Notes: generated by a model from the sequence alone, not told the origin. A DNA stretch of 64,000 nt from an uncultured Ruminococcus sp. (GCA_902766745.1 CACXES010000046.1:1-64000), one strand, 5' to 3'; positions 16,436-26,247 are shown, counted from the first letter of the stretch. Translations and numbers: made by a program.

Positions 16436-18091
16436 ATGGAAAATTTTAAAAAGTACGAAAAAGGCTACTTCATGCCTCCTGTATGTGAAATGAAGTGGGC
16501 GAAGAAGGATGCGCCCGACAAGGCTCCGACATGGTGCAGCGTGGATTTGCGCGACGGAAATCAGGCACTTGTGGTTCCCATGAGCCTTGAGGATAAGATT
16601 GAATTTTTCAAGTACCTGCTAAAGCTTGGTTTTAAGGAGATAGAGGTTGGATTCCCTGCGGCGTCGGAGACGGAATATCTGTTTCTTCGCCGTCTGATAG
16701 AGGACGGGCTGATACCCGACGACGTTACGATTCAGGTATTGACCCAGGCGAGAGAGCATATAATTAAAAAGACCTTTGACGCTTTAAAGGGTGCTAAATC
16801 TGCAATAGTGCATCTTTATAACTCCACATCCGTGGCGCAGCGTGAGCAGGTGTTCAGAAAATCCAAAGAGGAGATAAAGAGGCTTGCGGTGGACGGTGCG
16901 GTTATGCTGAAAAACCTCGCCGCCGAAACGGACGGAAACTTCCGCTTTGAATACAGCCCCGAAAGCTTTACCGGTACGGAGGTTGACTATGCATTAGAGG
17001 TCTGCAACGCTGTTCTCGACGTATGGCAGCCGACACCGGACAAGAAGGTTATTATTAACCTTCCGGTAACGGTCGAGATGTCAATGCCTCACGTTTATGC
17101 TTCGCAGGTTGAATACATGAACGATAACTTAAAATATCGCGACAGCATCGAGATTTCGCTGCATCCCCATAACGACCGCGGCTGCGGTGTTGCGGATACC
17201 GAGATGGGACTTCTCGCCGGTGCTGACCGTGTGGAGGGGACTCTCTTCGGCAACGGTGAGAGAACGGGCAACGTTGACATTATCACGGTTGCGCTTAATA
17301 TGTATGTTCAGGGGATTGACCCCGGACTTGACTTTTCGAATATGCCGGAGGTCGTTGAAACCTATGAGAGATTGACGGGAATGACGGTCGATCCCAGGCA
17401 CCCGTACAGCGGAAGCCTTGTGTTTGCCGCATTTTCGGGCTCGCATCAGGATGCTATTGCAAAGGGGATGAAGTGGCGTGAGGAAAAGAATGACGAGCAT
17501 TGGTCCGTTCCGTATCTGCCGATTGACCCGAAGGATCTCGGCAGGGAGTACGACGGCGATGTAATAAGAATCAACAGCCAGTCCGGAAAGGGCGGTATCG
17601 GCTTCCTTATGGAGCAGAAATTCGGATATGTTTTGCCGAAAGCAATGCGTGAGGATTTCGGCTATTTTGTGAAAAATGTGTCGGATCATCAGCACAAGGA
17701 GCTGCAGCCTGAGGAGATATACAATATATTCAATGACGAATATGTGAATATCGAGACACCGATAAAGCTTGTGGAATGTCATTTTGAGCAGAAAAACGGC
17801 ATAATCGCACATATCACCGTAAGCGACAACGGCAGTGTTCAGGAGCTTACCGGATGCGGAAACGGCCGTCTTGATGCGGTTTATGAGGCACTGGAGGAGA
17901 TTTTGCCGAAGGGATATGTTGTGGATAAGTATCACGAACACGCTATCGGAACGGGGTCGGCATCCAAGGCCTGCGCTTATATCGGGCTTTCCAATCCGTA
18001 CGGTAAGACGGTTTGGGGCGTCGGAACCGATAACGATATTATCGTTGCATCCTTGCATGCGTTGCTGAGTGCGGCGAACAGAGTTAATTAA
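16436..18091 (+). CDS. leuA: 2-Isopropylmalate synthase
   Basis: Condenses acetyl-CoA with 2-ketoisovalerate, first committed step of leucine synthesis. 551 residues places it in the longer LeuA class with catalytic TIM barrel, linker and C-terminal regulatory (leucine-binding) domain. Motifs: SVDLRDGNQALVVPM (about 36-50), metal-ligand region SLHPHNDRGCGVAD (about 240-253), GNGERTGNVDI (about 274-284); regulatory domain from about 440 with GIGTGSASKA-like AIGTGSASKACAYI. leuCDB are not in the window. Confidence 0.95.
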   Translation: MENFKKYEKGYFMPPVCEMKWAKKDAPDKAPTWCSVDLRDGNQALVVPMSLEDKIEFFKYLLKLGFKEIEVGFPAASETEYLFLRRLIEDGLIPDDVTIQVLTQAREHIIKKTFDALKGAKSAIVHLYNSTSVAQREQVFRKSKEEIKRLAVDGAVMLKNLAAETDGNFRFEYSPESFTGTEVDYALEVCNAVLDVWQPTPDKKVIINLPVTVEMSMPHVYASQVEYMNDNLKYRDSIEISLHPHNDRGCGVADTEMGLLAGADRVEGTLFGNGERTGNVDIITVALNMYVQGIDPGLDFSNMPEVVETYERLTGMTVDPRHPYSGSLVFAAFSGSHQDAIAKGMKWREEKNDEHWSVPYLPIDPKDLGREYDGDVIRINSQSGKGGIGFLMEQKFGYVLPKAMREDFGYFVKNVSDHQHKELQPEEIYNIFNDEYVNIETPIKLVECHFEQKNGIIAHITVSDNGSVQELTGCGNGRLDAVYEALEEILPKGYVVDKYHEHAIGTGSASKACAYIGLSNPYGKTVWGVGTDNDIIVASLHALLSAANRVN

Positions 18092-18119
18092 AAATAAATA
18101 TGTCAGGGGAGCTGTTGGA

Positions 18120-20567
18120 ATGAAGCGCGTTTTATCTCTATTATTGTTGCTGAGCGTTGCGCTGTGTTTCTGCGCTCCCTCTGTTTTTGCCAAAAAGGAG
18201 TATACTGCACCCGAGACCGGTGAGAGGACGGATTATGTCACTCGTGAACAGGCGATTGCCTGCTTTATAAAGGCGGTGGGTATAGACAGGTTCAAAAGCG
18301 ACAGCGAGATTTTGAATAAATTTTCGGATAAGAGCAAAATATCCTTTGCATATCTTGAGGAGATGTCGGCGGCGGTGTTTTCGGGACTTATCGGCGGATA
18401 TGAGGACGGAACTCTTCGACCGCAGGCGCCTATTACCAGAATTGAGGCGTTGGTGATTTTAAACCGTGCCCTAAGCAGAATTGAACTGGGCAGCTGGTAT
18501 GAGGTAGAATTTTCGGATATACCCGATTGGGCAAACAGACAGATAAAGCGGCTTTCGGCTGCGGGAATTGTAAAGGGCTACGGTGACGGCAGGCTCGGAG
18601 CAGGTGATTTGCTGACATTGTCTCAGGTCAATATGCTGTGCGAGAGAATAGTGCGATATACGGGACCGACCGGGGATTTCTATAATTATATAAACTCCGC
18701 ATGGCTTGACGGAACGGAGCTTGCCTCGGGCGAGGACTTCTGCTCGGACCTAAGTGAAATCGAAGCAAGGCTTAACCGTGAAACGGGTGATATTATATTT
18801 TCGCTCTACCGGACGCATTATAACGAGGAAAGGAAATTTGAAAGCGATACCGTTGAGTTTCGCATTATAACCGCATATGCCGCCGCTGCGGATCAAGGGT
18901 ATCGTGACAGAATCGGCTTTGAGCCGATTTCAAAGTATATAAGCAGGATTGATTCCGCAGTGAATATGACAGAGCTTGCGGCGGTCTCGGCGGAGCTTAA
19001 TATGTGCGGCTTCCCGACCCTGCTGCCGCTGGAGGCGGATGTAAGTCTTAGGGATTCGTCGCACTGCACCATGGCGATATCGAAGTTCTATACGGGGATA
19101 TCCTCCGCACTGATAAAGAGTGAGGAGAGGGAAAAATATATGCGCTTTTACACCGATTATATCGAGAGGCTTGCGCAGCTTTGCGGTGACGATAATCCGG
19201 AGGAGCTGGCACGGCTTGCGGCAGAGGTGTGTACGGCACTCGGTTCGGTTCGGCGTGATATACCTGACAGGAAGGAGCTTGCAAAGAGCGTTGAGGAATG
19301 GAGTATTGATGAATTATCGAAAAAATACAACGGTATCGATGTCAAAAGGTTCCTCGGTGAGCTTGGCTTGTCAAGGCTGAAAAAGGTCAGCGTCTACGAT
19401 GCGGAGGCGACAGCTGCGGCGGCAATGCTGATGTCCGCCGAAAATTCGGATAAGATAAAGGCGTATTTAAAGGCTGCTGTTTTGGACAGCTCCGCAAGGT
19501 ATTTGAATACGGAGGCATTTAACGCATATCTCGAATATAAAAACAATATGCTCGGAACAGATGAACGCTCGATACCGTCGGACTATGCGGTAGGGACGGT
19601 ATCCGGGCTTATGGAGTGGGAGCTTTCGCAGTTGTATATCGACAGATATTTCCCGGAAAATTCAAAGAAGCTTATCGAAAATCTCACTGTGGACATTATT
19701 TCGGAATACGAAAGGCTGATTTCGTCCTGTGGACGGATGTCGCCCCAGGCACGGGCGGCAGCATTGGATAAGCTTAAAAACATTTCGGTCAATGCGGCAT
19801 ATCCCGATGATTTTGGCGATTATGTTGATTTAAGCTATCCGATGAGAACCACGACGGAGGGAGGAAGTATTCCCGAATACAAGGCTGAAAGGGCAAAAAG
19901 CAGGGCAAAACACATTGCAGAGCTTATCGAAAGCGGTGCGGAACCGTCCCGGGGAGGTTGGGCGGCAACCCCTATGACAGTAAACGCTGTGTATGACCCG
20001 ATAGGAAACAGTATTACGATTCCGGCCGGGATTTTATGTGCGCCGTACTTTGAAGCCGCCGCCACATATGAGGAGAATTTAGGCGGCATAGGGTTTGTAA
20101 TTGCCCATGAGATAAGCCATGCGTTTGACGCACTCGGCGCACAGTTCAACAGCAGAGGTGTTTTAAGCAGCCGATGGAATGAGGCGGATTATGCCGGATT
20201 CAATAATATGTGCAGAAGGGTGGTCGAGGAATACAGCTGTATTTCGGTGGATGGCGGTATCGTGGACGGAGAGCGTACGCTAAACGAAAATGTCGCGGAC
20301 CTTGCCGCCATGTCGTGCATATTGAGCCTTGCAGAGAGGAAGGCATTGGATTTGGGTAAATTTTTCTCTGCGTATGCAAGGTCGTGGCGTATTAAAACAA
20401 GCAAAAATTATGCCGAGTATATGCTGACTGCGGACGAACATTCGCCGTCAAGGGTCAGAGTAAATCGAGTATTGTCAAATTTTGACGAATTTATAGAGTA
20501 TTACGGCGTAGCTGAGGGGGACGGAATGTTCATCCCCGAGGACAGACGCATTAACATATGGAAATAG
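18120..20567 (+). CDS. Secreted M13 (neprilysin-like) peptidase with N-terminal SLH domains
   Basis: 815 residues, exported zinc metallopeptidase. Signal peptide at 1-24 (RVLSLLLLLSVALCFCAPSVFA). Residues about 35-195 are S-layer homology repeats (IGGYEDGTLRPQAPITRIEA; FSDIPDWANRQIKRLSAAGI; KGYGDGRLGAGD) that bind secondary cell-wall polymers. From about 200 an M13 domain begins with DFYNYINSAWLDG. Zinc site HEISH in IAHEISHAFD (about residue 664) with the third ligand in LNENVADLAA (about 722). ATG 18120 follows AGGGGAG by eight bases. It sits 28 bases after leuA and 18 before a dehydrogenase gene, in one probable transcription unit. SLH plus M13 in one chain is uncommon. Confidence 0.9.
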   Translation: MKRVLSLLLLLSVALCFCAPSVFAKKEYTAPETGERTDYVTREQAIACFIKAVGIDRFKSDSEILNKFSDKSKISFAYLEEMSAAVFSGLIGGYEDGTLRPQAPITRIEALVILNRALSRIELGSWYEVEFSDIPDWANRQIKRLSAAGIVKGYGDGRLGAGDLLTLSQVNMLCERIVRYTGPTGDFYNYINSAWLDGTELASGEDFCSDLSEIEARLNRETGDIIFSLYRTHYNEERKFESDTVEFRIITAYAAAADQGYRDRIGFEPISKYISRIDSAVNMTELAAVSAELNMCGFPTLLPLEADVSLRDSSHCTMAISKFYTGISSALIKSEEREKYMRFYTDYIERLAQLCGDDNPEELARLAAEVCTALGSVRRDIPDRKELAKSVEEWSIDELSKKYNGIDVKRFLGELGLSRLKKVSVYDAEATAAAAMLMSAENSDKIKAYLKAAVLDSSARYLNTEAFNAYLEYKNNMLGTDERSIPSDYAVGTVSGLMEWELSQLYIDRYFPENSKKLIENLTVDIISEYERLISSCGRMSPQARAAALDKLKNISVNAAYPDDFGDYVDLSYPMRTTTEGGSIPEYKAERAKSRAKHIAELIESGAEPSRGGWAATPMTVNAVYDPIGNSITIPAGILCAPYFEAAATYEENLGGIGFVIAHEISHAFDALGAQFNSRGVLSSRWNEADYAGFNNMCRRVVEEYSCISVDGGIVDGERTLNENVADLAAMSCILSLAERKALDLGKFFSAYARSWRIKTSKNYAEYMLTADEHSPSRVRVNRVLSNFDEFIEYYGVAEGDGMFIPEDRRINIWK

Positions 20568-20585
20568 CAGAGAGGGGAAATCATA

Positions 20586-21563
20586 ATGAAAATTACATTT
20601 TTGGATGCGGAAACCCTCGGTGACGATATGATTCCGCAGATTAAAAGACTGTTCGGCGGCTTCGGAGAGGTTGTTATGCGAAACGCAACGACAGAGGATG
20701 AGGTCGATATCGTGATTGAGGACAGCGATGTACTTGTTGTCAACAAGGTGCGACTAAACGGCGGAAATCTCGGTGCGGCAAAGAGGCTAAAGCTGATCTG
20801 CGAAGCGGCAACGGGATATGACAATATAGATGTTGATTATTGCAGGCAGCACGGGATTGCGGTGTGCAATGTTCGAGGATATTCCACCGATAGTGTTGCG
20901 CAGTTGACCGTTGCAGCGGCTATGACATTGATTTGTCATATGCCGCAGTATATGGAATATGTAGAGAACGGTGATTACACCAAAAGCGGTGTGGCGAACA
21001 GGCTTGTCCCGGTGTATCACGAGATTTGCGGCAGTACGTGGGGAATTGTCGGAGCCGGAAATATCGGCCGCAGAGTTGCGGGAATTGCCGCAGCCATGGG
21101 ATGTCGTGTGATTGTGAATAAGCGGACGCCGTCGGAGAATATGGAATGCGTGGATATTGACACACTGTGCAGGACTTCGGATATAATTTCGGTACACACG
21201 CCTCTGACGGAGGAAACGAGGGGCCTAATCAGCCGTGAGAGAATCGGGATGATGAAGCCCGATGCCGTGTTCATAAATATGGCGAGGGGTGCGGTAGCCG
21301 ATGAGACGGCACTTACCGAGGCGATTGAACAGGGACGGCTCGGCGGCTTGGCGGTTGATGTTTATACGTCTGAACCGCTGCCCAAGGGGCATCCGTATCA
21401 GAGAATTTTAAGGCATCCGAATACCTGCTTTACTCCCCATAATGCCTGGGGAGCTTATGAGGCGAGACTCAGGTGCCTTGAGACAATTTCAAAGAATATT
21501 AAATCGTATATAGAGGGAAGATGTGAAAATCGGATTGATTTAAAAGAAAAACAGAGGTTTTGA
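20586..21563 (+). CDS. D-isomer specific 2-hydroxyacid dehydrogenase
   Basis: 325 residues, NAD(P)-dependent reductase of 2-keto acids or oxidase of D-2-hydroxyacids. Nucleotide-binding GIVGAGNIGRRVA (about 149-161); catalytic Arg in NMARGAVADE (about 233), Glu in YTSEPLPKGHP (about 262) and His in FTPHNAWGAYE (about 283). The substrate is not evident: the protein is separate from the serA gene later in the window. Its stop lies 14 bases before the next start. Confidence 0.88.
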   Translation: MKITFLDAETLGDDMIPQIKRLFGGFGEVVMRNATTEDEVDIVIEDSDVLVVNKVRLNGGNLGAAKRLKLICEAATGYDNIDVDYCRQHGIAVCNVRGYSTDSVAQLTVAAAMTLICHMPQYMEYVENGDYTKSGVANRLVPVYHEICGSTWGIVGAGNIGRRVAGIAAAMGCRVIVNKRTPSENMECVDIDTLCRTSDIISVHTPLTEETRGLISRERIGMMKPDAVFINMARGAVADETALTEAIEQGRLGGLAVDVYTSEPLPKGHPYQRILRHPNTCFTPHNAWGAYEARLRCLETISKNIKSYIEGRCENRIDLKEKQRF

Positions 21564-21577
21564 AAGGAGAAATACAT

Positions 21578-22066
21578 ATGGAAAGAGTTGATAAGCATAA
21601 TTATTATTTGGATATTGCGGATACCGTGACGGAGCGCGGAACCTGTATAAGACGGAAGTTCGGCGCAATAATCGTAAAAAATGACGAGATAGTTTCCACG
21701 GGCTACGCAGGAGCGCCGAGAGGAAGAAAAAACTGCTCCGATCTCGGATTTTGTATGAGGGAGCGGCTTAACATTCCGAGGGGCGAGAGATATGAGCTTT
21801 GCAGAAGCGTTCATGCTGAGGCGAACTGTATAATTTCCGCCGCACGGCGTGATACTATCGGTGCAACAATGTACCTTGCCGGCAGAGATGCCAAGACGGG
21901 TGAGCTGGTAAGCAATGCGTGCTGCTGCTCTATGTGCAAAAGACTTGTAATCAATGCCGGGATAGAGAAGGTAATAGTCAGAAACACTCCGACAGAATAC
22001 ACTGTCTACAACGTATCCGACTGGATAGAGAACGATGAATCCTTAGAGGGAAAGCTGGGTTATTAA
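21578..22066 (+). CDS. dCMP deaminase / ComEB-like cytidine deaminase family protein
   Basis: 162 residues, zinc-dependent deoxycytidylate deaminase fold supplying dUMP for thymidylate. Zinc/catalytic site HAEANC (about 84-89) and CCCSMCKRLVINAG (about 115-128) supply His, two Cys and the proton-shuttling Glu. Start ATG 21578 follows AAAGGAG; TTG 21560 is an unlikely alternative. Could also be the late-competence protein ComEB, which belongs to the same family. Confidence 0.88.
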   Translation: MERVDKHNYYLDIADTVTERGTCIRRKFGAIIVKNDEIVSTGYAGAPRGRKNCSDLGFCMRERLNIPRGERYELCRSVHAEANCIISAARRDTIGATMYLAGRDAKTGELVSNACCCSMCKRLVINAGIEKVIVRNTPTEYTVYNVSDWIENDESLEGKLGY

Positions 22067-22089
22067 CATAAAATAAGGGAATGATATAA

Positions 22090-23235
22090 ATGAAGGTATC
22101 GATACTCGGCTCTACGGGGTCGATAGGGACACAGGCACTTGAGGTTGTCCGTGACTTACGAGGTATATATGATATTGAGGTGACGGCAGTTTCGGGTAAT
22201 TCGAATATTGAGCTTTTGGAACAGCAGATACGCGAGTTTAAGCCACACTTTGCGGCGGTGTCGGACGAGGCGGCCGCCGCAAGGCTTAAGACCGCCGTCT
22301 CCGACACGGACTGTCGTGTTTTGTCGGGGTGCGAGGGCTTGTGCTATATCGCCGCCGAAGCGGGAGAGGATATGCTGCTGTCGTCAATTGTCGGATTTGC
22401 CGGGCTTGTGCCTACGATGAAGGCTATTGAGGCAGGAGTGGATATTGCTCTTGCGAATAAAGAAACTCTTGTCACTGCGGGGCCGTTGTTTATGAATGCC
22501 GTGGAGAAGCACGGAGTGAGTCTTTTGCCGGTTGACAGCGAGCATTGCGCCATATTTCAGTCGCTGAAGGCAGGAAGCCGAGGCGAGCTTCGCAAGATAC
22601 TTCTCACGGCATCGGGAGGACCGTTCTTCGGGAAAAGCCGAAATGAGCTTAAAAACGTCCGCAGAGAGCAGGCGTTGAAGCATCCCAACTGGAGCATGGG
22701 TGCAAAGATTACCATTGACAGCGCAACGCTTATGAACAAGGGGCTTGAGGTGCTTGAAGCAAGTCACCTTTTCGGGGTTGATATTGACGATATTGAGGTT
22801 GTGGTGCAACGGGAGAGTATAATACATTCCATGGTCGAGTTTGCGGACAGAAGTGTGATTGCACAGATGTCAATTCCGTCCATGAAGCACCCGATTCAGT
22901 ACGCCTTCACTTATCCTCGGAGGCTTGAGTCGAAGGATGAGAGTGTGGACTTCGCAAAGCTTGCATCGCTAACCTTTGCGAAGCCCGATGAGGAGACGTT
23001 CAGATGTCTTGCTCTTGCCAAGGCGGCAGGAAGGTCGGGCGGAATAATGCCTGCGGTTATGAACGCTGCCAACGAGGTTGCCGTGGCGGATTTCCTTGCC
23101 GATAAGATCGGGTTTCTGGATATTGCCGACATGGTGGAGGAGGCAATGGGAAGGTTTAACAATATCGAAAATCCTTCCATGGAGGATATAATTTCGGCAG
23201 ATGCCGAGGTCAGGGAGTATATGCATAAAAAATAA
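22090..23235 (+). CDS. dxr: 1-Deoxy-D-xylulose 5-phosphate reductoisomerase
   Basis: NADPH-dependent second step of the MEP isoprenoid pathway, the target of fosmidomycin. 381 residues, normal. NADPH motif GSTGSIGTQAL (6-16), LANKETLVTAG (about 119-129), metal site PVDSEHCAIFQ (about 146-156), and ATLMNKGLEVLEASHLFG (about 216-233). Directly followed by rseP, a conserved pairing. Confidence 0.97.
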   Translation: MKVSILGSTGSIGTQALEVVRDLRGIYDIEVTAVSGNSNIELLEQQIREFKPHFAAVSDEAAAARLKTAVSDTDCRVLSGCEGLCYIAAEAGEDMLLSSIVGFAGLVPTMKAIEAGVDIALANKETLVTAGPLFMNAVEKHGVSLLPVDSEHCAIFQSLKAGSRGELRKILLTASGGPFFGKSRNELKNVRREQALKHPNWSMGAKITIDSATLMNKGLEVLEASHLFGVDIDDIEVVVQRESIIHSMVEFADRSVIAQMSIPSMKHPIQYAFTYPRRLESKDESVDFAKLASLTFAKPDEETFRCLALAKAAGRSGGIMPAVMNAANEVAVADFLADKIGFLDIADMVEEAMGRFNNIENPSMEDIISADAEVREYMHKK

Positions 23236-23277
23236 GGCTTAATGGATACAGCCTGATAATATAAGGTGGAGATTTTT

Positions 23278-24309
23278 ATGATTTGGACAATCATCGGTGC
23301 AATTTTAATTTTTTCCGTAATAATATTTGTGCATGAATTGGGACATTTTGTTGCCGCAAAGGCATTCGGGGTTAACGTTCTGGAATTTGCCATCGGCATG
23401 GGCCCGGCAATATGGAAGAAGCAAGGAAAAAACACGCTTTACTCCATACGTGCGATTCCTATGGGCGGCTTCTGTAAAATGGAGGGAGAGGATGAGGACA
23501 CCGGAACAGACGGTGCGTTCAGTCGGAAAAAGCCACTGCCAAAAATCGTAATTTTGATTGCCGGTGCCGCAATGAATATCTTGCTCGGATTTATCATTGT
23601 TGTGACCGTTACCGGAGTGTCTGCGGCGAGGAACGGCGGAATTGCCTCAACCGTGGTGGAATCGGTTAACCCTGAAGCCCAAGCGGCACAGTTTTTGCAG
23701 CCCGGAGATAAAATTGTCAAGGTGAACGACACAACGGTTCATATAAAAAGGGATATCAGCTTTGAGCTGTCAAATGCGGGGGGCGGTGAGTCGATAGTTG
23801 AGTTTATTCGTGACGGACAGAGATACAGGGAAGGCTTCACGCCTATGCAGATAAAATATGATGACGGCAGCGTTGGCTATGTAATAGGCTTTAATGTTGC
23901 GGCAGAGAAGCCGGGAATTTTGAATGTCTTGCACGAGAGTGTGTTTCAGACGGTGTGGATGGTGAAGCTTGTTTTCGTATCGCTCGGAATGCTGCTCGGC
24001 GGAAAGGCGAGCGTCTCGGATATGTCCGGGCCGGTCGGAGTTGTTTCCGCTATGAATACGGCGGCGCAGAGCGGATGGCTCAATTTTCTGTTTTTTGCCG
24101 CATTTCTGACGGTGAATATTGGGGTTATGAATCTTCTGCCGCTTCCGGCTCTGGACGGCGGACGGACGGTGTTTGCGTTGATTGAGTTGATATTCAGAAA
24201 GCCTGTCCCCGTTGAAAAGGAGGGCATAGTCCACTTTGTGGGATTTGTACTTTTGATTGCCCTTATGGTGTTTGTCACTTGGAACGATATTGTGAGATTA
24301 ATAGCCTGA
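23278..24309 (+). CDS. rseP: RIP metalloprotease RseP/YluC
   Basis: 343-residue site-2 protease that cuts transmembrane segments (anti-sigma factors, signal peptide remnants) inside the membrane. Zinc site HELGH in FVHELGHFVAAKAFG (about residues 18-32), one PDZ domain (about 115-185), and the third-ligand motif NLLPLPALDGGR (about 280-291). Start ATG 23278 lies six bases after AAGGTGGAG; 23266 is less likely. Co-transcribed with dxr. Confidence 0.95.
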   Translation: MIWTIIGAILIFSVIIFVHELGHFVAAKAFGVNVLEFAIGMGPAIWKKQGKNTLYSIRAIPMGGFCKMEGEDEDTGTDGAFSRKKPLPKIVILIAGAAMNILLGFIIVVTVTGVSAARNGGIASTVVESVNPEAQAAQFLQPGDKIVKVNDTTVHIKRDISFELSNAGGGESIVEFIRDGQRYREGFTPMQIKYDDGSVGYVIGFNVAAEKPGILNVLHESVFQTVWMVKLVFVSLGMLLGGKASVSDMSGPVGVVSAMNTAAQSGWLNFLFFAAFLTVNIGVMNLLPLPALDGGRTVFALIELIFRKPVPVEKEGIVHFVGFVLLIALMVFVTWNDIVRLIA

Positions 24310-24429
24310 CGTGCTTTGGGCATTTTTCACAAAAATGAAAATAGCGCATGAGTATACGAGAGTATGAGAGAGTATGAAGCTGAATTTGAGAGATTATAAA
24401 GTGATAAATTAATTTTTTTGAAAAAACAC

Positions 24430-24458
24430 TTGACAAATATAAAGTTTAGTATTATAAT
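24430..24458 (+). promoter_or_regulatory. Sigma-A promoter of rplM-rpsI
   Basis: TTGACA at 24430-24435, 17-bp spacer, TATAAT at 24453-24458: perfect consensus, as expected for a ribosomal protein operon. Confidence 0.95.
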
Positions 24459-24460
24459 AG

Positions 24461-24489
24461 CAAGGCACCCTGAAATTTGGGGTGCCTTG
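24461..24489 (+). promoter_or_regulatory. rplM leader hairpin (L13-leader type)
   Basis: CAAGGCACCC (24461-24470) pairs with GGGTGCCTTG (24480-24489) and begins at or within a few bases of the predicted transcription start. Autoregulatory hairpins are known upstream of L13 genes in Firmicutes; this stem is a candidate for that role. It has no T-run, so it is not a terminator. Confidence 0.6.
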
Positions 24490-24534
24490 GTTTGTAAATA
24501 ATTATCTGAATATAACAAGGAGGTAGGCATTATA

Positions 24535-24966
24535 ATGTCAACTTACATGGCTAAAGCCAATGAAATTGAAAGAAAATGGTACATCATTGATGCTGCCGGC
24601 AAGCCCCTCGGACGTGTTGCGGCAACAGCTGCTACGATTCTCCGGGGTAAGCACCGCCCGCAGTACACACCCGGCGTTGACTGCGGTGAGTTTGTAATCA
24701 TCATCAACGCAAAGGATGCTGTTCTGACAGGCAATAAGCTTATGCAGAAGAAGTGGTACAGACACACAGGTTACATCGGTCACTTGAAGGAGGTTTCCTA
24801 CAAGAGCTTGATGGAGACTCGCCCCGAAAAGGCAATGGAGCTTGCTATTGCAGGTATGCTCCCTCACAACACTCTGGGAAGAAAGGCTTTGAAGAAGCTC
24901 AGAATCTACAGAGATGCGGAACACAAACACGAAGCTCAGGCACCCGTTGTCTGGGAACAAGCGTAA
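24535..24966 (+). CDS. rplM: 50S ribosomal protein L13
   Basis: 143 residues with [19 protein letters not shown] (about 15-33), [11 protein letters not shown] (about 77-87), and the signature [19 protein letters not shown] (about 110-128). Early assembly protein of the 50S subunit. AAGGAGGT lies eight bases before the ATG. Operon with rpsI, 19 bases apart. Confidence 0.98.
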   Translation: MSTYMAKANEIERKWYIIDAAGKPLGRVAATAATILRGKHRPQYTPGVDCGEFVIIINAKDAVLTGNKLMQKKWYRHTGYIGHLKEVSYKSLMETRPEKAMELAIAGMLPHNTLGRKALKKLRIYRDAEHKHEAQAPVVWEQA

Positions 24967-24985
24967 GAAAGGGGACTGAATAAAC

Positions 24986-25378
24986 ATGGCTAATGTACAG
25001 TACTGCGGAACAGGCAGAAGAAAAAAGTCGGTTGCAAGAGTTAGATTAGTACCCGGCACAGGTGTTATCACCGTTAATAAGAGAGATATAGACGATTATT
25101 TCGGCTTGGAAACGCTCAAGGTTGTTGTAAGACAGCCGCTGGAGCTGACCAAAACCGTTGGTAAGTTTGATGTTATCATCAACGTACAGGGCGGCGGATT
25201 TACCGGTCAGGCAGGTGCAATTCGTCACGGTATTGCAAGAGCCCTGCTTGAGGTTGATGAGGAATACAGAGCAGTTTTGAAGGCTGCCGGATACCTCACC
25301 CGTGACCCGAGAATGAAGGAAAGAAAGAAGTACGGTCTCAAAGCCGCACGTCGTGCACCGCAGTTCAGCAAGAGATAA
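24986..25378 (+). CDS. rpsI: 30S ribosomal protein S9
   Basis: 130 residues with [18 protein letters not shown] near the start, [20 protein letters not shown] (about 72-91), and the universal C-terminus ending in PQFSKR, whose tail contacts P-site tRNA. Ends in front of a strong bidirectional terminator. Confidence 0.98.
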   Translation: MANVQYCGTGRRKKSVARVRLVPGTGVITVNKRDIDDYFGLETLKVVVRQPLELTKTVGKFDVIINVQGGGFTGQAGAIRHGIARALLEVDEEYRAVLKAAGYLTRDPRMKERKKYGLKAARRAPQFSKR

Positions 25379-25387
25379 TTTTATCGA

Positions 25388-25428
25388 ATCCAAAATCCCG
25401 GAAACACGCTGTTTCCGGGATTTTGGAT
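25388..25428. terminator. Bidirectional terminator between rpsI and the DUF1275 gene
   Basis: An 18-bp perfect stem (25388-25405 with 25411-25428) around a 5-base loop, with A/T-runs on both sides, ends both convergent genes. Confidence 0.95.
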
Positions 25429-25454
25429 TTTAATATAGAAAAATTATTCGTTAA

Positions 25455-26186
25455 TCAGGACAGATCTGACGTTAAGTCGGGTTTGTCTGTCTTTAAATCC
25501 GCATACAATAAGTCAATCAAAAGGATAAGAAGAGGTATTAATGCAAAGAAGATGGCACGCCCCGAAAAGAATCGGCACAGCGCAGCCGATGCAACGCCGC
25601 CGAGGGTGAAAAACAGCAGCATCCTGCCGTGAATGGAGAGGCGGCGTCGATAGATGCCGTTATCGTTTCCCTTACATACCTTTACAATGGCTATACCCAC
25701 CTGGCGAAGATGATTGGTGCAGAAGGTGGTTGCCATCGGAACCTTTTCTGCCTGCCTGAAGGTGGTGTACTGCATAGAGGCAATGAAGTTAATCGCCACC
25801 TGAGTGATTTGATACGGTGCGCTGTCGGGAATGAATCCGAGAATAATTACCGTTACCATTTCGATTATAATAAGTAGGGTTTCCCATCGAATAACGCGAA
25901 GTCTTCGCATAGGCTCAGCTATGGACTCTGAGATTATCGCACCCAGAAGATAGGCGGACATGGGTATGAGAAAATAGAGGGCCTTCGTCCAGTGGGCGTT
26001 GCCGAGTGCCATGGCGAATAAAACAAAATTTGCCGTTTGGGCATTGCAGAATACACCTCCGCGTACGGTGTAGGTGTATGCGCCGTAAAAGCCGGCGACA
26101 AATATGAGTATGGAAAACACATGCTGTCTTTCACACTCCAAGAACTCGTCTTCCCTTCGGAATACGGACTGAATTTCCTGCATCAT
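25455..26186 (-). CDS. DUF1275 (YoaK-like) membrane protein
   Basis: 243 residues with six predicted transmembrane helices. GFYGAYTYTVRGGVFCNAQT near residues 33-52 and the GNxxxW segment are the family signature (usual form GFxDAxxF...GxFxxxxTGN). Members are proposed transporters without known substrate. ATG 26186 or 26183; AAAGGTGATG (26200-26191) is closer to optimal for 26183. Transcribed alone from its own promoter. Confidence 0.88.
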   Translation of the reverse strand: MMQEIQSVFRREDEFLECERQHVFSILIFVAGFYGAYTYTVRGGVFCNAQTANFVLFAMALGNAHWTKALYFLIPMSAYLLGAIISESIAEPMRRLRVIRWETLLIIIEMVTVIILGFIPDSAPYQITQVAINFIASMQYTTFRQAEKVPMATTFCTNHLRQVGIAIVKVCKGNDNGIYRRRLSIHGRMLLFFTLGGVASAALCRFFSGRAIFFALIPLLILLIDLLYADLKTDKPDLTSDLS

Positions 26187-26218
26187 GCTTCATCACCTTT
26201 CATCATGAATTATAGAAT

Positions 26219-26247
26219 ATTCTATCATATTTTACCCTATTTTGCAA
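26219..26247 (-). promoter_or_regulatory. Promoter of the DUF1275 gene
   Basis: Minus strand: TTGCAA (26247-26242), 17-bp spacer, TAGAAT (26224-26219). Confidence 0.75.

Noticed and set aside
20586-21563. Second serA
   Set aside because: It lacks an ACT domain, and the serA-like gene next to serC is the better candidate, so only the general family name was given.
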